A stretch of DNA of 64,000 nucleotides, taken from the NCBI RefSeq assembly GCF_042477335.2, contig NC_091245.1, positions 119,632,501 to 119,696,500 of the forward strand, given 5' to 3'. Position numbers and translations under genes: made by a program. The notes under the pieces were generated by a model. That model was not told the DNA's origin. It did not search any database and saw only the letters and a list, made by a program, of their open reading frames with translations. The stretch comes from Ovis canadensis. Taxonomy: Eukaryota; Chordata; Mammalia; Artiodactyla; Bovidae. Below, piece by piece: positions 46,760 to 57,075 of this stretch (position 1 is the stretch's first letter; every line of letters begins with the position of its first letter).

Positions 46760-47285
46760 TCTGAAGAAAAGCTATGACCAATGTAGACAGAATATTAAAA
46801 AGCAGAGGCATTACTTTGCCAGCAAAGATCCTTATAGTCAAAGCTATGATTTTTCCAGTAGTCATGTACAGATGTGAGAATTGTACCATAAGGAAGGCTG
46901 GCCACCAAAGAATTGATGTTTTGAACTGTGGTGTTGGAGAAGGCTCTTGAGAGTCCTTTGGACAGCAAGAGGATCAATCCAGTCAGTCCTAAAGGAAATC
47001 AGTCCTGAATATTCATTGGAAGGACTGATGCTGAAGCTGAAACTCCACTATGTTGGCCACCTGATGCAAAGAGCTGACTCTTTAGAAAAGACGCTGATGC
47101 TGGGAAAGGTTGAAGGCAGGAGGAGAAAAGAGTGACAGATGACGAGATGGTTGGATGGCATCACCGACTCAATGGACATGAGTTTGAGCAAGCTCCAGGA
47201 GATAGTGAAGGATAGGGAGGCCTAGTGTGCTGCAGTTTATGGCATCACAAAGAGTCAGACATGACTGAGTGATTGAACAACAAAA
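46760..47285 (+). mobile_element. BovB 3' fragment in FMO intron 2
   Basis: From 'gaaaagctatgaccaatgta' through the ORF2 C-terminal region to 'atgactgagtgattgaacaa'. It is diverged, with frame breaks. Confidence 0.85.
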
Positions 47286-47807
47286 TACCTGTGATTTGAT
47301 TCCTTTCTTCTGCACAAGGATGAGGTTCAATCGATCTCATTTGCTTTCAGACTCTAGCTCCTTGAAGGAGACTTGTGTGCTTGCTCTTCCTTCATCTCCA
47401 CCATCACCACATGATAGACATCCTGGCAATTCCCCAAAACTGCTCTCACCACTGTCACCAATAAAATGGACAAACTGAATGGACTTTCTGTCCAGAATTG
47501 TATCGCTTTGTCAAGGGGATCCAATGATGTTAAAAATCAGCTCCTTTTTAAAACACTTGTCTCTAGTTTCTGTGATTTCACTCTGTTGTCTTTCTGATTT
47601 TCCTTCTCAGTATTTTTCATGTTGCTAATTATAGCTCTCTTCTTACTTTTCTGTGTTTTTTTTTTTTTAACTTTTTATGTGTTCTTTAGGATACCTTCCT
47701 AGCCCTCTGTGGCTTCAGTTATCACATATATGCTAATAAATGAACTTTAGATTTTTATCTTGAGCCCAAGAGTATGTATGTACAGCCAGGGCAACTAATA
47801 CCAACTC
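47286..47807 (+). other. FMO intron 2, no feature seen
   Basis: Non-repetitive-looking intron sequence with a T14-type run near 47655. No exon signal. Confidence 0.45.
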
Positions 47808-48180
47808 TAAAATTTCAGGAGGGGGGAGGGAAAGATGGCAGAGGAATAGGACGGGAAGATCACTTTCTCCCTCACAAATTCCTCAAAAGAACATTTCAAC
47901 GCCGAGCAAACTCCACAAAACAACTTCTGTAGGCTGGCAGAGGACATCAGGCAACCAGAAAAGCAAACCATTGTCTTCAAAAACAGGTCACTCCACTGCA
48001 CTCCAGAGAGAAGAAACCCAGCTCCACCCACCAAAACTCCAACACAAGCCTCCCTAACCAGGAAACCTTGACAAGCCACTGATAGAACCCCACCCAAAGT
48101 GAGGAAGCTCCATAATAAAGAGAACTCCACAAATTACCAGAATATAAAAAGGCCACCCCAAACGCAGCAATATAACCAAG

Positions 48181-49107
48181 ATGAAGAGACAGAGGAATAC
48201 TCAGCAGGTAAAGGAACAGGAGAGTTGCCCACCAAACCAAACAAAAGAGGAAGAAGTAGGGAATCTACCGGAGAAGGAATTCCGAATATTGATAGTGAAA
48301 ATGATCCAAAATCTTGAAATCAAAATGGAAACACAGATAAATAGCCTAGAGACAAGGATTGAGAAGATGCAAGAAAGGTTTAACAAGGACCTAGAAGAAA
48401 TAAAAAAGAGTCAAAATATAATGAATAATGCAATAAATGAGATCAGAAACACTCTGGAGGCAACAAATAGTAGAATAACAGAGGCAGAGGATAGGATTAG
48501 TGAAATAGAAGATAGAATGGTAGAAATAAATGAATCAGAGAGGAAACAAGAAAAACGAATTAAAAGAAACGAGGACAATCTCAGAGACCTCTAGGACAAT
48601 ATGAAACGCTCCAACATTCGAATTATAGGAGTCCCAGAAGAAGAAGACAGAAAGAAAGATCATGAGAAAATCCTTGAGGAGATAATAGTTGAAAACTTCC
48701 CTAAAATGGGGAAGGAAATAATCACCCAAGTCCAAGAAACACAGAGAGTTCCAGATAGGATAAACCCAAGGCGAAACACCCCAAGACACATATTAATCAA
48801 ATTAACAAAGATCAAACACAAAGAACAAATATTAAAAGCAGCAAGGGAAAAACAACAAATAACACACAAGGGGATTCCCATAAGGATAACAGCTGATCTT
48901 TCAATAGAAACTCTTCAGGCCAGGAGGGAATGGCAAGACATACTTAAAGTGATGAAAAACAATAACCTACAGCCCAGATTACTGTACCCAGCAAGGATCT
49001 CAATCAAATATGAAGGAGAAATCAAAAGCTTTACAGACAAGCAAAAGCTGAGAGAATTCAGCACCACCAAACCAGCTCTCCAACAAATGATAAAGGATCT
49101 TCTCTAG
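48181..49107 (+). pseudogene. L1 ORF1 (copy 2), one nonsense change
   Basis: Starts MKRQRNTQQVKEQ. 48300-48590 is the coiled-coil part (ETQINSLETRIEKMQERF, heptad-like), then an in-frame TAG at 48592-48594. Sequence reopens in the same frame at 48601 as KRSNIRIIGVPEEEDR (the RNA-recognition domain) and runs to 49107. Frame is otherwise kept, so a single substitution explains the break. Confidence 0.9.
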
Positions 49108-49158
49108 ACAGGAAACACAAAAAGGGTGTATAAACTCGAACCCAAAACAATAAAGTAA

Positions 49159-52100
49159 ATGGTAACGGGATCATACTTATCAATAATTACCTTAAATGTA
49201 AATGGGCTGAATGCCCCAACCAAAAGACAAAGACTGGCCGAATGGATACAAAAACAAGACCCCTCTATATGCTGCTTACAAGAGACCCACCTCAAAACAA
49301 GGGACACATACAGACTGAAAGTGAAGGGCTGGAAAAAGATATACCACGCAAATAGAGACCAAAATAAAGCAGGAGTGGCAATACTCATATCCGATAAAAT
49401 AGACTTTAAAACAAAGGCTGTGAAAAGAGACAAAGAAGGCCACTACATAATGATCAAAGGAACAATCCAAGAAGAAGATATAACAATTATAAATATATAT
49501 GCACCCAATATAGGAGCACCACAATATGTAAGACAAATGCTAACAAGTATGAAAGGGGAAATCAACAATGACACAATAATAGTGGGAGACTTTAATACCC
49601 CACTCACACCTATGGACAGATCAACTAAACAGAAAATTAACAAAGAAACACAAACTTTAAATGATACATTAGATCAGTTAGACCTAATTGATATCTATAG
49701 GACATTTCACCCCAAAACAATGAATTTCACCTTTTTTTTCAAGTGCTCATGGAACCTTCTCCAGGATAGATCACATCCTGGGCCATAAATCTAAACTTGA
49801 TAAATTCAAAAAAATCGAAGTCATTCCAAGCATCTTTTCTGACCATAATGCATTAAGATTAGATCTCAATTACAGGAGAAAAACTATTAAAAATTCCAAC
49901 ATATGGAGGATGAACAACACACTTCTGAATAACCAACAAATCACAGAAGAAATCAAAAAAGAAATTAAAATATGCATAGAAACTAATGAAAATGAAAACA
50001 CAACAATCCAAAACCTGTGGGACACTATAAAAGCAGTGCTAAGAGGAAAGTTCATAGCAATACAGGCATACCTCAAGAAACAAGAAAAAAGTCAAATAAA
50101 TAACCTAACTCTACACCTAAAGCAACTAGAAAAGGAAGAGTTGGAGAACCCCAGAGTTAGTAGAAGGAAAGAAATCTTAAAAATTAGGGCAGAAATAAAT
50201 GCAAAAGAAACAAAAGAGACCATAGCAAAAATCAACAAAGCCAAAAGCTGGTTCTTTGAAAGGATAAATAAAATTGACAAACCATTAGCCAGACTCATCA
50301 AGAAGCAAAGAGAGAAAAATCAAATCAATAAAATTAGAAATGAAAATGGAGAGATCACAACAGATAACACAGAAATACAAAGGATCATAAGAGACTACTA
50401 TCAGCAGTTGTATGCCAATAAAATGGACAACGTGGAAGAAATGGACAAATTCTTAGAAAAGTACAATTTTCCAAAACTGACCCAGGAAGAAATAGAAAAT
50501 CTTAACAGACCCATCACAAGCATGGAAATTGAAACTGTAATCAGAAATCTTCCAGCAAACAAAAGCCCAGGTCCAGATGGCTTCACAGCTGAATTCTACC
50601 AAAAATTTCGAGAAGAGCTAACACCTATCCTCCTCAAACTCTTCCAGAAAATTGCAGAGGAAGGTAAACTTCCAAACTCATTCTATGAGGCCACCATCAC
50701 CCTAATACCAAAACCTGACAAAGATGTCACAAAAAAAGAAAACTACAGGCCAATATAACTGATGAACATAGATTGAAAAATCCTCAACAAAATTCTAGCA
50801 ATCAGAATCCAACAACACATTAAAAAGATCATACACCATGACCAAGTGGGCTTTATCCCAGGGATGCAAGGATTCTTCAATATCCACAAATCAATCAATG
50901 TAATTCACCACATTAACAAATTGAAAAATAAAAGCCATATGATTATCTCAATAGATGCAGAGAAAGCCTTTGACAAAATTCAACATCCATTTATGATTAA
51001 AAAAACACCCTCCTGAAAGCAGGAATAGAAGGAACATACCTCAACATAATAAAAGCTATCTATGACAAACCCACAGCAAACATTATCCTCAATGGTGAAA
51101 AACTGAAAGCATTTCCCCTAAAGTCAGGAACAAGACAAGGGTGTCCACTTTCACTGCAACTATTCAACATAGTTCTGGAAGTTTTGGCCACAGCAATCAG
51201 AGCAGAAAAAGAAATAAAAGGAATCCAAATTGGAAAAGAAGAAGTAAAACTCTCACTGTTTGCAGATGACATGATCCTCTACATGGAAAACCCTAAAGAC
51301 TCCACCAGAAAATTACTAGAGCTAATCAATGAATATAGTAAAGTTGCAGGATATAAAATCAACACACAGAAATCCCTTGCATTCCTATACACGAATAACG
51401 AGAAAGTAGAAAAAGAAATTAAGGAAACAATTCCATTCACCATTGCAACGAAAAGAATAAAATACTGAGGAATATATCTACCTAAAGAAACTAAAGACCT
51501 ATATATAGAAAACTATAAAACACTGATGAAAGAAATCAAAGAGGACACTAATAGATGGAGAAATATACCATGTTCATGGATCGGAAGAATCAATATAGTG
51601 AAAATGAGTATACTACCCAAAACAATTTACAAATTCAATGCAATCCCTATCAAGCTATCAGCCACATTTTTCACAGAACTAGAACAAATAATTTCAAGAT
51701 TTGTATGGAAATACAAAAAACCTCGAGTAGCCAAAGCAATCTTGAGAAAGAAGGATGGAACTGGAGGAATCAACTTGCCTGACTTCAGGCTCTACTACAA
51801 AGCCACAGTCATCAAGACAGTATGGTATTGGCACAAAGACAGACATATAGATCAATGGAACAAAATAGAAAGCCCAGAGATAAATCCACACACATATGGA
51901 CACCTTATCTTTGACAAAGGAGGCAAGAATATACAATGGAGTAAAGACAATCTCTTTAACAAGTGGTGCTGGGAAAACTGGTCAACCACTTGTAAAAGAA
52001 TGAAACTAGATCACTTCCTAACACCGCACACAAAAATAAACTCAAAATGGATTAAAGATCTAAATGTAAGATCAGAAACTATAAAACTCCTAGAGGAGAA

Positions 52101-52983
52101 CATAGGCAAAACACTCTCAGACATAAATCACAGCAGGATCCTCTATGATCCACCTCCCAGAATTCTGGAAATAAAAGCAAAAATAAACAAATGGGATCTA
52201 ATTAAAATTAAAAGCTTCTGCACAACAAAGGAAACTATAAGCAAGGTGAAAAGACAGCCTTCTGAATGGGAGAAAATAATAGCAAATGAAGCAACTGACA
52301 AACAACTAATGTCAAAAATATACAAGCAACTTATGCAGCTCAATTCCAGAAAAATAAACGACCCAATCAAAAAATGGGCCAAAGAACTAAATAGACATTT
52401 CTCCAAAGAAGACATACGGATGGCTGACAAACACATGAAAAGATGCTCAACATCACTCATTATTAGAGAAATGCAAATCAAAACCACAATGAGGTACCAC
52501 TTCACAACAGTCGGAATGTCTGTGATCCAAAAATCTGCAAGCAATAAATGCTGGAGAGGGTGTGGAGAAAAGGGAACCCTCCTACACTGTTGGTGGGAAT
52601 GCAAACTAGTACAGCCACTATGGAGAACAGTGTGGAGATTCCTTAAAAAATTGCAAATAGAACTCCCTTATGACCCAGCAATCCCACTTCTGGGCATACA
52701 CACCGAGGAAACCAGAATTGAAAGAGACACATGTACCCCAATGTTCATCGCAGCACTGTTTATAATAGCCAGGACATGGAAACAACCTAGATGTCCATCA
52801 GCAGATGAATGGATAAGAAAGCTGTGGTACATATACACAATGGAGTATTACTCAGCCGTTAAAAAGAATTCGTTTGAATCAGTTCTGATGAGATGGATGA
52901 AACTGGAGCTGATTATACAGAGTGAAGTAAGCCAGAAAGAAAAACACCAATACAGTATACTAACACATATATATGGAATTTAG
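49159..52983 (+). pseudogene. L1 ORF2 (copy 2), few lesions
   Basis: Endonuclease: 49159-49788, starting MVTGSYLSIITLNVNGLN, with LQETHLKT and GDFNTPLTPMD. A frameshift at an eight-T run near 49733-49740 follows. The next part is 49910-50758 ([15 protein letters not shown]), then a TAA at 50756. RT: 51184-51468 with [14 protein letters not shown], then TGA at 51466 in place of a tryptophan- or glycine-adjacent codon. 51526-52983 is 485 codons open to the natural stop, including [15 protein letters not shown]. The protein would nick DNA and copy L1 RNA; this copy cannot make it whole. Confidence 0.9.
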
Positions 52984-53292
52984 GAAGATGGCAATGACGA
53001 CCCTGTATGCAAGACAGGAAAAGAGACACAGATGTGTATAACGGCTTTTGGACTCAGAGGGAGAGGGAGAGGGTGGGATGATTTGGGAGAATGACATTCT
53101 AACATGTATACTATCATGTAAGAATTGAATTGCCAGTCTATGTCTGAAGCAGGATGCAGCATGCTTGGGGCTGGTGCATGGGGATGACCCAGAGAGATGT
53201 TATGGGGAGGGAGGTGGGAGGGGGGTTCATGTTTGGGAACGCATGTAAGAATTAAAGATTTTAAAATTTAAAAAATAAAAAACCAAAAAAAT

Positions 53293-53495
53293 AATACTGC
53301 ATGGCATGTTTGAATGTTGTTTAGAGAGTAGGTCTTAAAAGTGGAATGGTATTACTATTGCTACTGTTCTTTTTAAGTTAATCAATGATGATTGTACAAC
53401 ATGTGATTATATTTATTGTCACTGAATAACATACTTAAAAATAAATAAAATGATTATCTTTAAAAAAAGAAACTTCCACTGAAAAATAAAATAAA
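53293..53495 (+). other. L1 3'-transduced flanking segment
   Basis: Between the L1's own A-rich end (AAAAAACCAAAAAAA) and the right target duplication lies 'taatactgcatggcatgttt' through 'gattatctttaaaaaaag', ending in repeated AAAAT units. The segment is not L1 and is inside the duplication, so it arrived with the L1 RNA by read-through past a weak poly(A) site. Confidence 0.75.
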
Positions 53496-53566
53496 ATAAA
53501 ATTTCAGGACAAAGCTGAAATCTCAAGAGCTGAGCACAGTGATAGTATTTGGCCTGCATCATAGGT

Positions 53567-53775
53567 ATATTCCCTGGTGGTTCAGGTGGTAAAGAATCTG
53601 TCTGCAATGAGGGAAGCATGGATTCAATATCTGGATTGGGGAGATCCCCTGGAGAAGGAAATTGCAACCCACTCCTGTATTCTTGCCTGGAAAATCCCAT
53701 TAACAGAGGAGTCTGGTGGGCTACAGTTCACGGGATTGCAAAGAGTTGAACACGACTGAGTGACTCAAACTAGCC
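53567..53775 (+). mobile_element. Bov-tA SINE
   Basis: + orientation: 'ttccctggtggttcaggtgg', 'gatcccctggagaaggaaat' and 'aagagttgaacacgactgag', in FMO intron 2. Confidence 0.9.
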
Positions 53776-54595
53776 ACTAGATAGGCATATTAAAGTGCTC
53801 TTCTTCAGCTTATAGTTATACTCCTGGACCACATGGTCTTCAATGTTACCATGGAGGGAAAAGGAGGTAGGTCAAAAGATACCAACTGTTAGTTGGCTAG
53901 GTCTAGCCTAGATGTGGTACTGACTGCCTTTGCTAACCTCTGGAATGTTTCACCAATACCTCGTTGGCTTTTCAGGTTTCTCATTACCTATGTTACCAAT
54001 TCTCTGCATTACATTCCCTGTTTCAAGTATCGAGAGAGGAGCTCCCATATTCCTGGATGGACCATGTCTAATACAGATACATCTCAAGAAAATCCCCAGT
54101 CTCCCAGTCTGATGTCCTTTTCACCCTATACATGCAATTTCTATAAGTCCTATAACAAAGCATGCATTGATAATTGCTTTCCCCTGCAAGGTTTTCCTAG
54201 CATTTTATGTGTATTCTTTGGTCTCCACAACAACTCTGTGACATAGACAAGTACCTACTCAGAAGTGAAGAAATAGATTCAGAGAAACGACTTGATGTCA
54301 ATTTCCTTGCTGGAGCCATGCAATGATACATCTCAAGGACTATGACAGAATGCCCCCAAATACCACAATATGTCATCTGATTTCACTAGGTGATGCCCAT
54401 ATAAAGCTTTCATTTCACCAGCCTGGTCATATTTACAGAGATTGTCCTTATCAAAAGGGATAATTTTGTATATGAATGTTTTAACATTGTGGAATTCCTT
54501 AATATAACAATGCTTTTCATTTTGAAGAAGACTCATAGTTTGATCTGTTGTTAAAGTCGATATACTTTAGCAGGTGTCCTTTGTTTTCTTGGTAG
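53776..54595 (+). other. FMO intron 2 end; MIR-like piece near 54190-54310
   Basis: Mostly unrecognised sequence. 'ctccacaacaactctgtgac' followed by 'tcagagaaacgacttgatg' resembles a reversed MIR. The interval ends in TGTCCTTTGTTTTCTTGGTAG, a good pyrimidine tract and acceptor for the next exon. A second AG (CAG at 54571-54573) lies just upstream of the tract. Confidence 0.55.
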
Positions 54596-54774
54596 GAGAA
54601 GACGGAAGGAGGCAGGCCAAGTCTGTCATCAGCAACACTTCAAAGGAGATGATGGCCTACAGTGATTACCCTTTCCCTGACCACTTTCCCAACTACTTAC
54701 ACAATTCCAAAATCATGGAGTATCTCCGTATGTATGTCAAACACTTTCACCTTTTGAAGCACATCCGGTTTCTG
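54596..54774 (+). CDS. FMO exon 3, frameshifted by a 10-nt deletion
   Basis: From the obvious acceptor (TTGGTAG|GAG) the frame that continues exon 2 reads EKTEGGRPSL, aligning with the family's start of this exon, and then hits TGA at 54650-54652. Sequence from 54619 on is clean FMO in another frame: KSVISNTSKEMMAYSDYP, then PNYLHNSKIMEYLRMYVKHF and HIRFL|GTAAGT. The exon is 179 nt; the family length is 189 nt. The loss lies at CCAAGTCTGTC (54617-54627), where an AAGTCTG-type direct repeat in the ancestor could have slipped. An acceptor at 54573 (CAG|GTGTCC) would keep frame with odd extra residues, and one at 54615 would keep frame with a shorter exon. Without one of these the product stops after about 64 residues. 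Confidence 0.85.
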
Positions 54775-55157
54775 GTAAGTGGGACAGAGAACACCCAGCA
54801 TACAAGGAAGTCTCTTGTTAGAGCCCAAAGCCAGGCCAAAGCTGTGAGCTTTACATACATCTCCATGGAAATCATACATCTCCATGGAAGTCTCCTTCAG
54901 GAGAAAATATGGGAGATTGACTGAAATGCCAAACTGTACACCTGGTGTGGGATCACTCCTAGCTACCCTGAGGACTGTAGTCTGAAAAAATTGAGCTAAT
55001 CTCACCTTAAAAATGCCTTGTTCAGGAGACCAGTTATACTTGAGCACTTTAATGAAAGCCCAGATGAGAGTACCTGCAGTCAACCTTATTCATTGAGGTC
55101 AAGAGTTCTTGAGGGCATCAGGGAAGAGTGGTCATGAGTCTTTTTTCTCATTCCCAG
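54775..55157 (+). other. FMO intron 3
   Basis: 383 nt, GTAAGT to CATTCCCAG. Contains the doublet 'catctccatggaa' twice (54860 and 54877). No repeat element recognised. Confidence 0.7.
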
Positions 55158-55320
55158 TCGAAGGTGTGCAGTGTGAAGAAGCACTCTGATTTCTCTTTCA
55201 CGGGACAGTGGGATGTTGTGGTGCAGGCTGAAGGAAAACAGGAATCCTATGTCTTTGATGGGATTATGGTGTGTAGTGGACTTTTTACCAATCCCTTCAT
55301 GCCACTTCAGAAATTTCCAG
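55158..55320 (+). CDS. FMO exon 4
   Basis: 163 nt, the usual FMO length, entered in phase 0 and left in phase 1 (CCAG|GTATGT). It encodes SKVCSVKKHSDFSFTGQWDV, then VFDGIMVCSGLFTNPFMPLQ and KFPG. SGQWDVV-like and FDGIMVCSG segments are hallmarks of FMOs. At the position where most FMOs have two histidines after CSG, this protein has LF, a departure in a conserved spot near the active site. No stop or frameshift. Confidence 0.92.
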
Positions 55321-55640
55321 GTATGTGTTATTGAATTCTAGGGCACTGGTGTTGTGAGATACTATCACTGTAGCTATTATTATTTTTGGAGAGAGTTTAT
55401 AATTCTGAAAGTCACCTTAGTTTCATAATAAATATTATATTTTCTGATTATAAAGTAATGCAAGTTTTTTCAAGTTAGTTCAAATAATACATTTATAAAA
55501 TTGAAAATAAAAAATACTAAAATATCCTATCACCACCAGTTCTGGGCTATTTAAGAGGAAGGTGCTACATTTTAATAGTGTGAAGTAATTAGTAAGAGCA
55601 AAGATACAGAAATATATTAAGATTTTGCTTTATTTCTGAA
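55321..55640 (+). other. FMO intron 4, first part, no feature seen
   Basis: AT-rich intron sequence after a good donor. No exon or repeat family recognised. Confidence 0.5.
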
Positions 55641-55670
55641 TGTGTGTGTGTATATATATATATACACACA
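55641..55670. repeat. TG/TA/CA microsatellite, self-complementary
   Basis: TGTGTGTGTG-TATATATATATA-CACACA forms a perfect inverted repeat about 30 nt long in FMO intron 4. Confidence 0.85.
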
Positions 55671-55757
55671 GAGGCTCAGCAGAGAATTAAACGGATCAAA
55701 ATTTTTGTCCCCTTGGAGTATACATGGTAGTAGATGGAGAGAGACACAAAAAAGGAT
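55669..55757 (+). repeat. 89-bp duplicated segment, copy 1
   Basis: CAGAGGCTCAGCAGAGAATT ... GACACAAAAAAGGAT, about 95% identical to 56410-56497, in the same direction. A Bov-tA follows it immediately. Confidence 0.85.
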
Positions 55758-55761
55758 GAGT

Positions 55762-55977
55762 GAGTGCTAAGTTGCTTCAGTCATGTCTGATTCTTTGTGA
55801 CCCTATGAATATAGCCTGCCAAGTTCCTCTGTCCATGCTATTCTCCAGGCAAGAAACTGGAGTGGGTTGCCATGCACTCCTCCAAGGATCTTCCCAACCC
55901 AGGGATCGAACCTGCTTCTCCTGTATCTCCTGCATTGCAGGCAGATTCTCTACCACTGAGCCACCAGGGAAGCCCCA
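55762..55977 (-). mobile_element. Bov-tA SINE, reverse
   Basis: From GCTAAGTTGCTTCAGTCATG to GAGCCACCAGGGAAGCCCC. Well preserved. Confidence 0.9.
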
Positions 55978-56339
55978 TGTATATACATATATGTATAGAT
56001 AAACATAGCATAACAGGATGACTACAAATAGCTGAGTGCTAGTGTCACTACATATCTCACAAGATACTGCAGTGCTACTTACTATTTGGAAGCTTAAGCA
56101 CTCTGAATATAAGGAATCATGCAGCAATGATTTACCTGCACAAGAGCTCCTTCTTAGCTCTAGAAGAAGAATATGTATCCTGTTTACTCTAAGAGGGCTG
56201 AACCTGAGACTCCTTTGGGCTTCTCAGGAGATGCTGGATTCCCCCACTTTCCATTCTTTTGTCTGTTTCCAAATGCACAAGAAGAAAGAGAAAGATAAAA
56301 TTGGTCAAAAGCGGTCTGTTAGTTATTAGCATATTAGAG

Positions 56340-57065
56340 GTTTAGATATTCCTGTATTCATTCAATCAGTATTCATTCAAGAAATATCTACTGAGCATCA
56401 CTTTTGTGGCAGAGGCTCAGCAGAGAATTAAACAGATCAAAATTTTTGTCCCTTGGAGTATACAAGGTAGTAGATGAAGAGAGACACAAAAAAGGATAAA
56501 TATGTGAAAGGTAATAACTATGAAGAGAAACAGCTACCAGGAAGAGCAAAGGGTTGGTGGTTGGGGAGACAGGCTTGTCATGCAAGGCTAGTTGAAGTGG
56601 TCATGTAAGGCTTCAGCAAGAAAATAGCACTGGAATAGATACCCCAAGGCATTGAGGAAGTGATGCAAATAACTGAGGAATGCAGATTGTATAAAAGGAA
56701 GAAAACAGTGCAAAGAACTTGAGGTAGGTGTGTACCAGACAGGTCCATGTGTTGAGAGTACAAGAGTACAGGGAGATGATGACAGAGAGTGAATGCTGCA
56801 CCAGATCAATAAGAATTTAAAAGGCCATTGTCTGGACCATAGCTCTGACTTTAACTGAGGTGGGAGCCACTGGGAAGTTTTCAGCAGAGCAGTGGCATGC
56901 TCCAATCACGTTGGCTATTGTGTTGAGAACAGCTGGGGAAGGAGCTGGGAAAGCAAAAACAGGCAGGCCAGGGAGGAGGTTCTTGCTAATTCACGTGGAA
57001 AATGATGGTGATTTTGACCAGGATAGTGGCAGTGGAGACATAATGTGGTGCTTGGATCTTAAATA
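56340..57065 (+). mobile_element. unclassified ancient mammalian repeat, with duplicated segment copy 2
   Basis: The order 'ttcattcaagaaatatctac', 'gacacaaaaaaggataaat', 'agccactgggaagttttcag' and 'gttgagaacagctgggga' matches a long, widely dispersed mammalian repeat I cannot name confidently. It contains the 56410-56497 copy of the 89-bp segment. It may continue after the BovB, at about 59700. Confidence 0.45.
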
Positions 57066-57075
57066 TAGTTTGAAG

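Larger units (their letters stand above)
47821..53495 (+). mobile_element. long L1 (bovine type) in FMO intron 2, with TSD and 3' transduction
   Basis: It starts GGGGGGAGGGAAAGATGGC and is flanked by a perfect 13-bp duplication TAAAATTTCAGGA (47808-47820 and 53497-53509). Relative to copy 1 it lacks about 300 nt of 5' UTR (junction near 47986). The L1 proper ends in an A-rich tail at about 53260-53292. About 190 nt of non-L1 DNA and a second A-rich tail then precede the right duplication. It lies in the sense direction in the intron. ORF1 and ORF2 each have a few lesions. Confidence 0.93.

Noticed and set aside
53893..54246. A 117-codon frame in FMO intron 2
   Set aside because: It has no homology that I recognise and overlaps a probable MIR. 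It is not flanked by splice sites in a usable phase.
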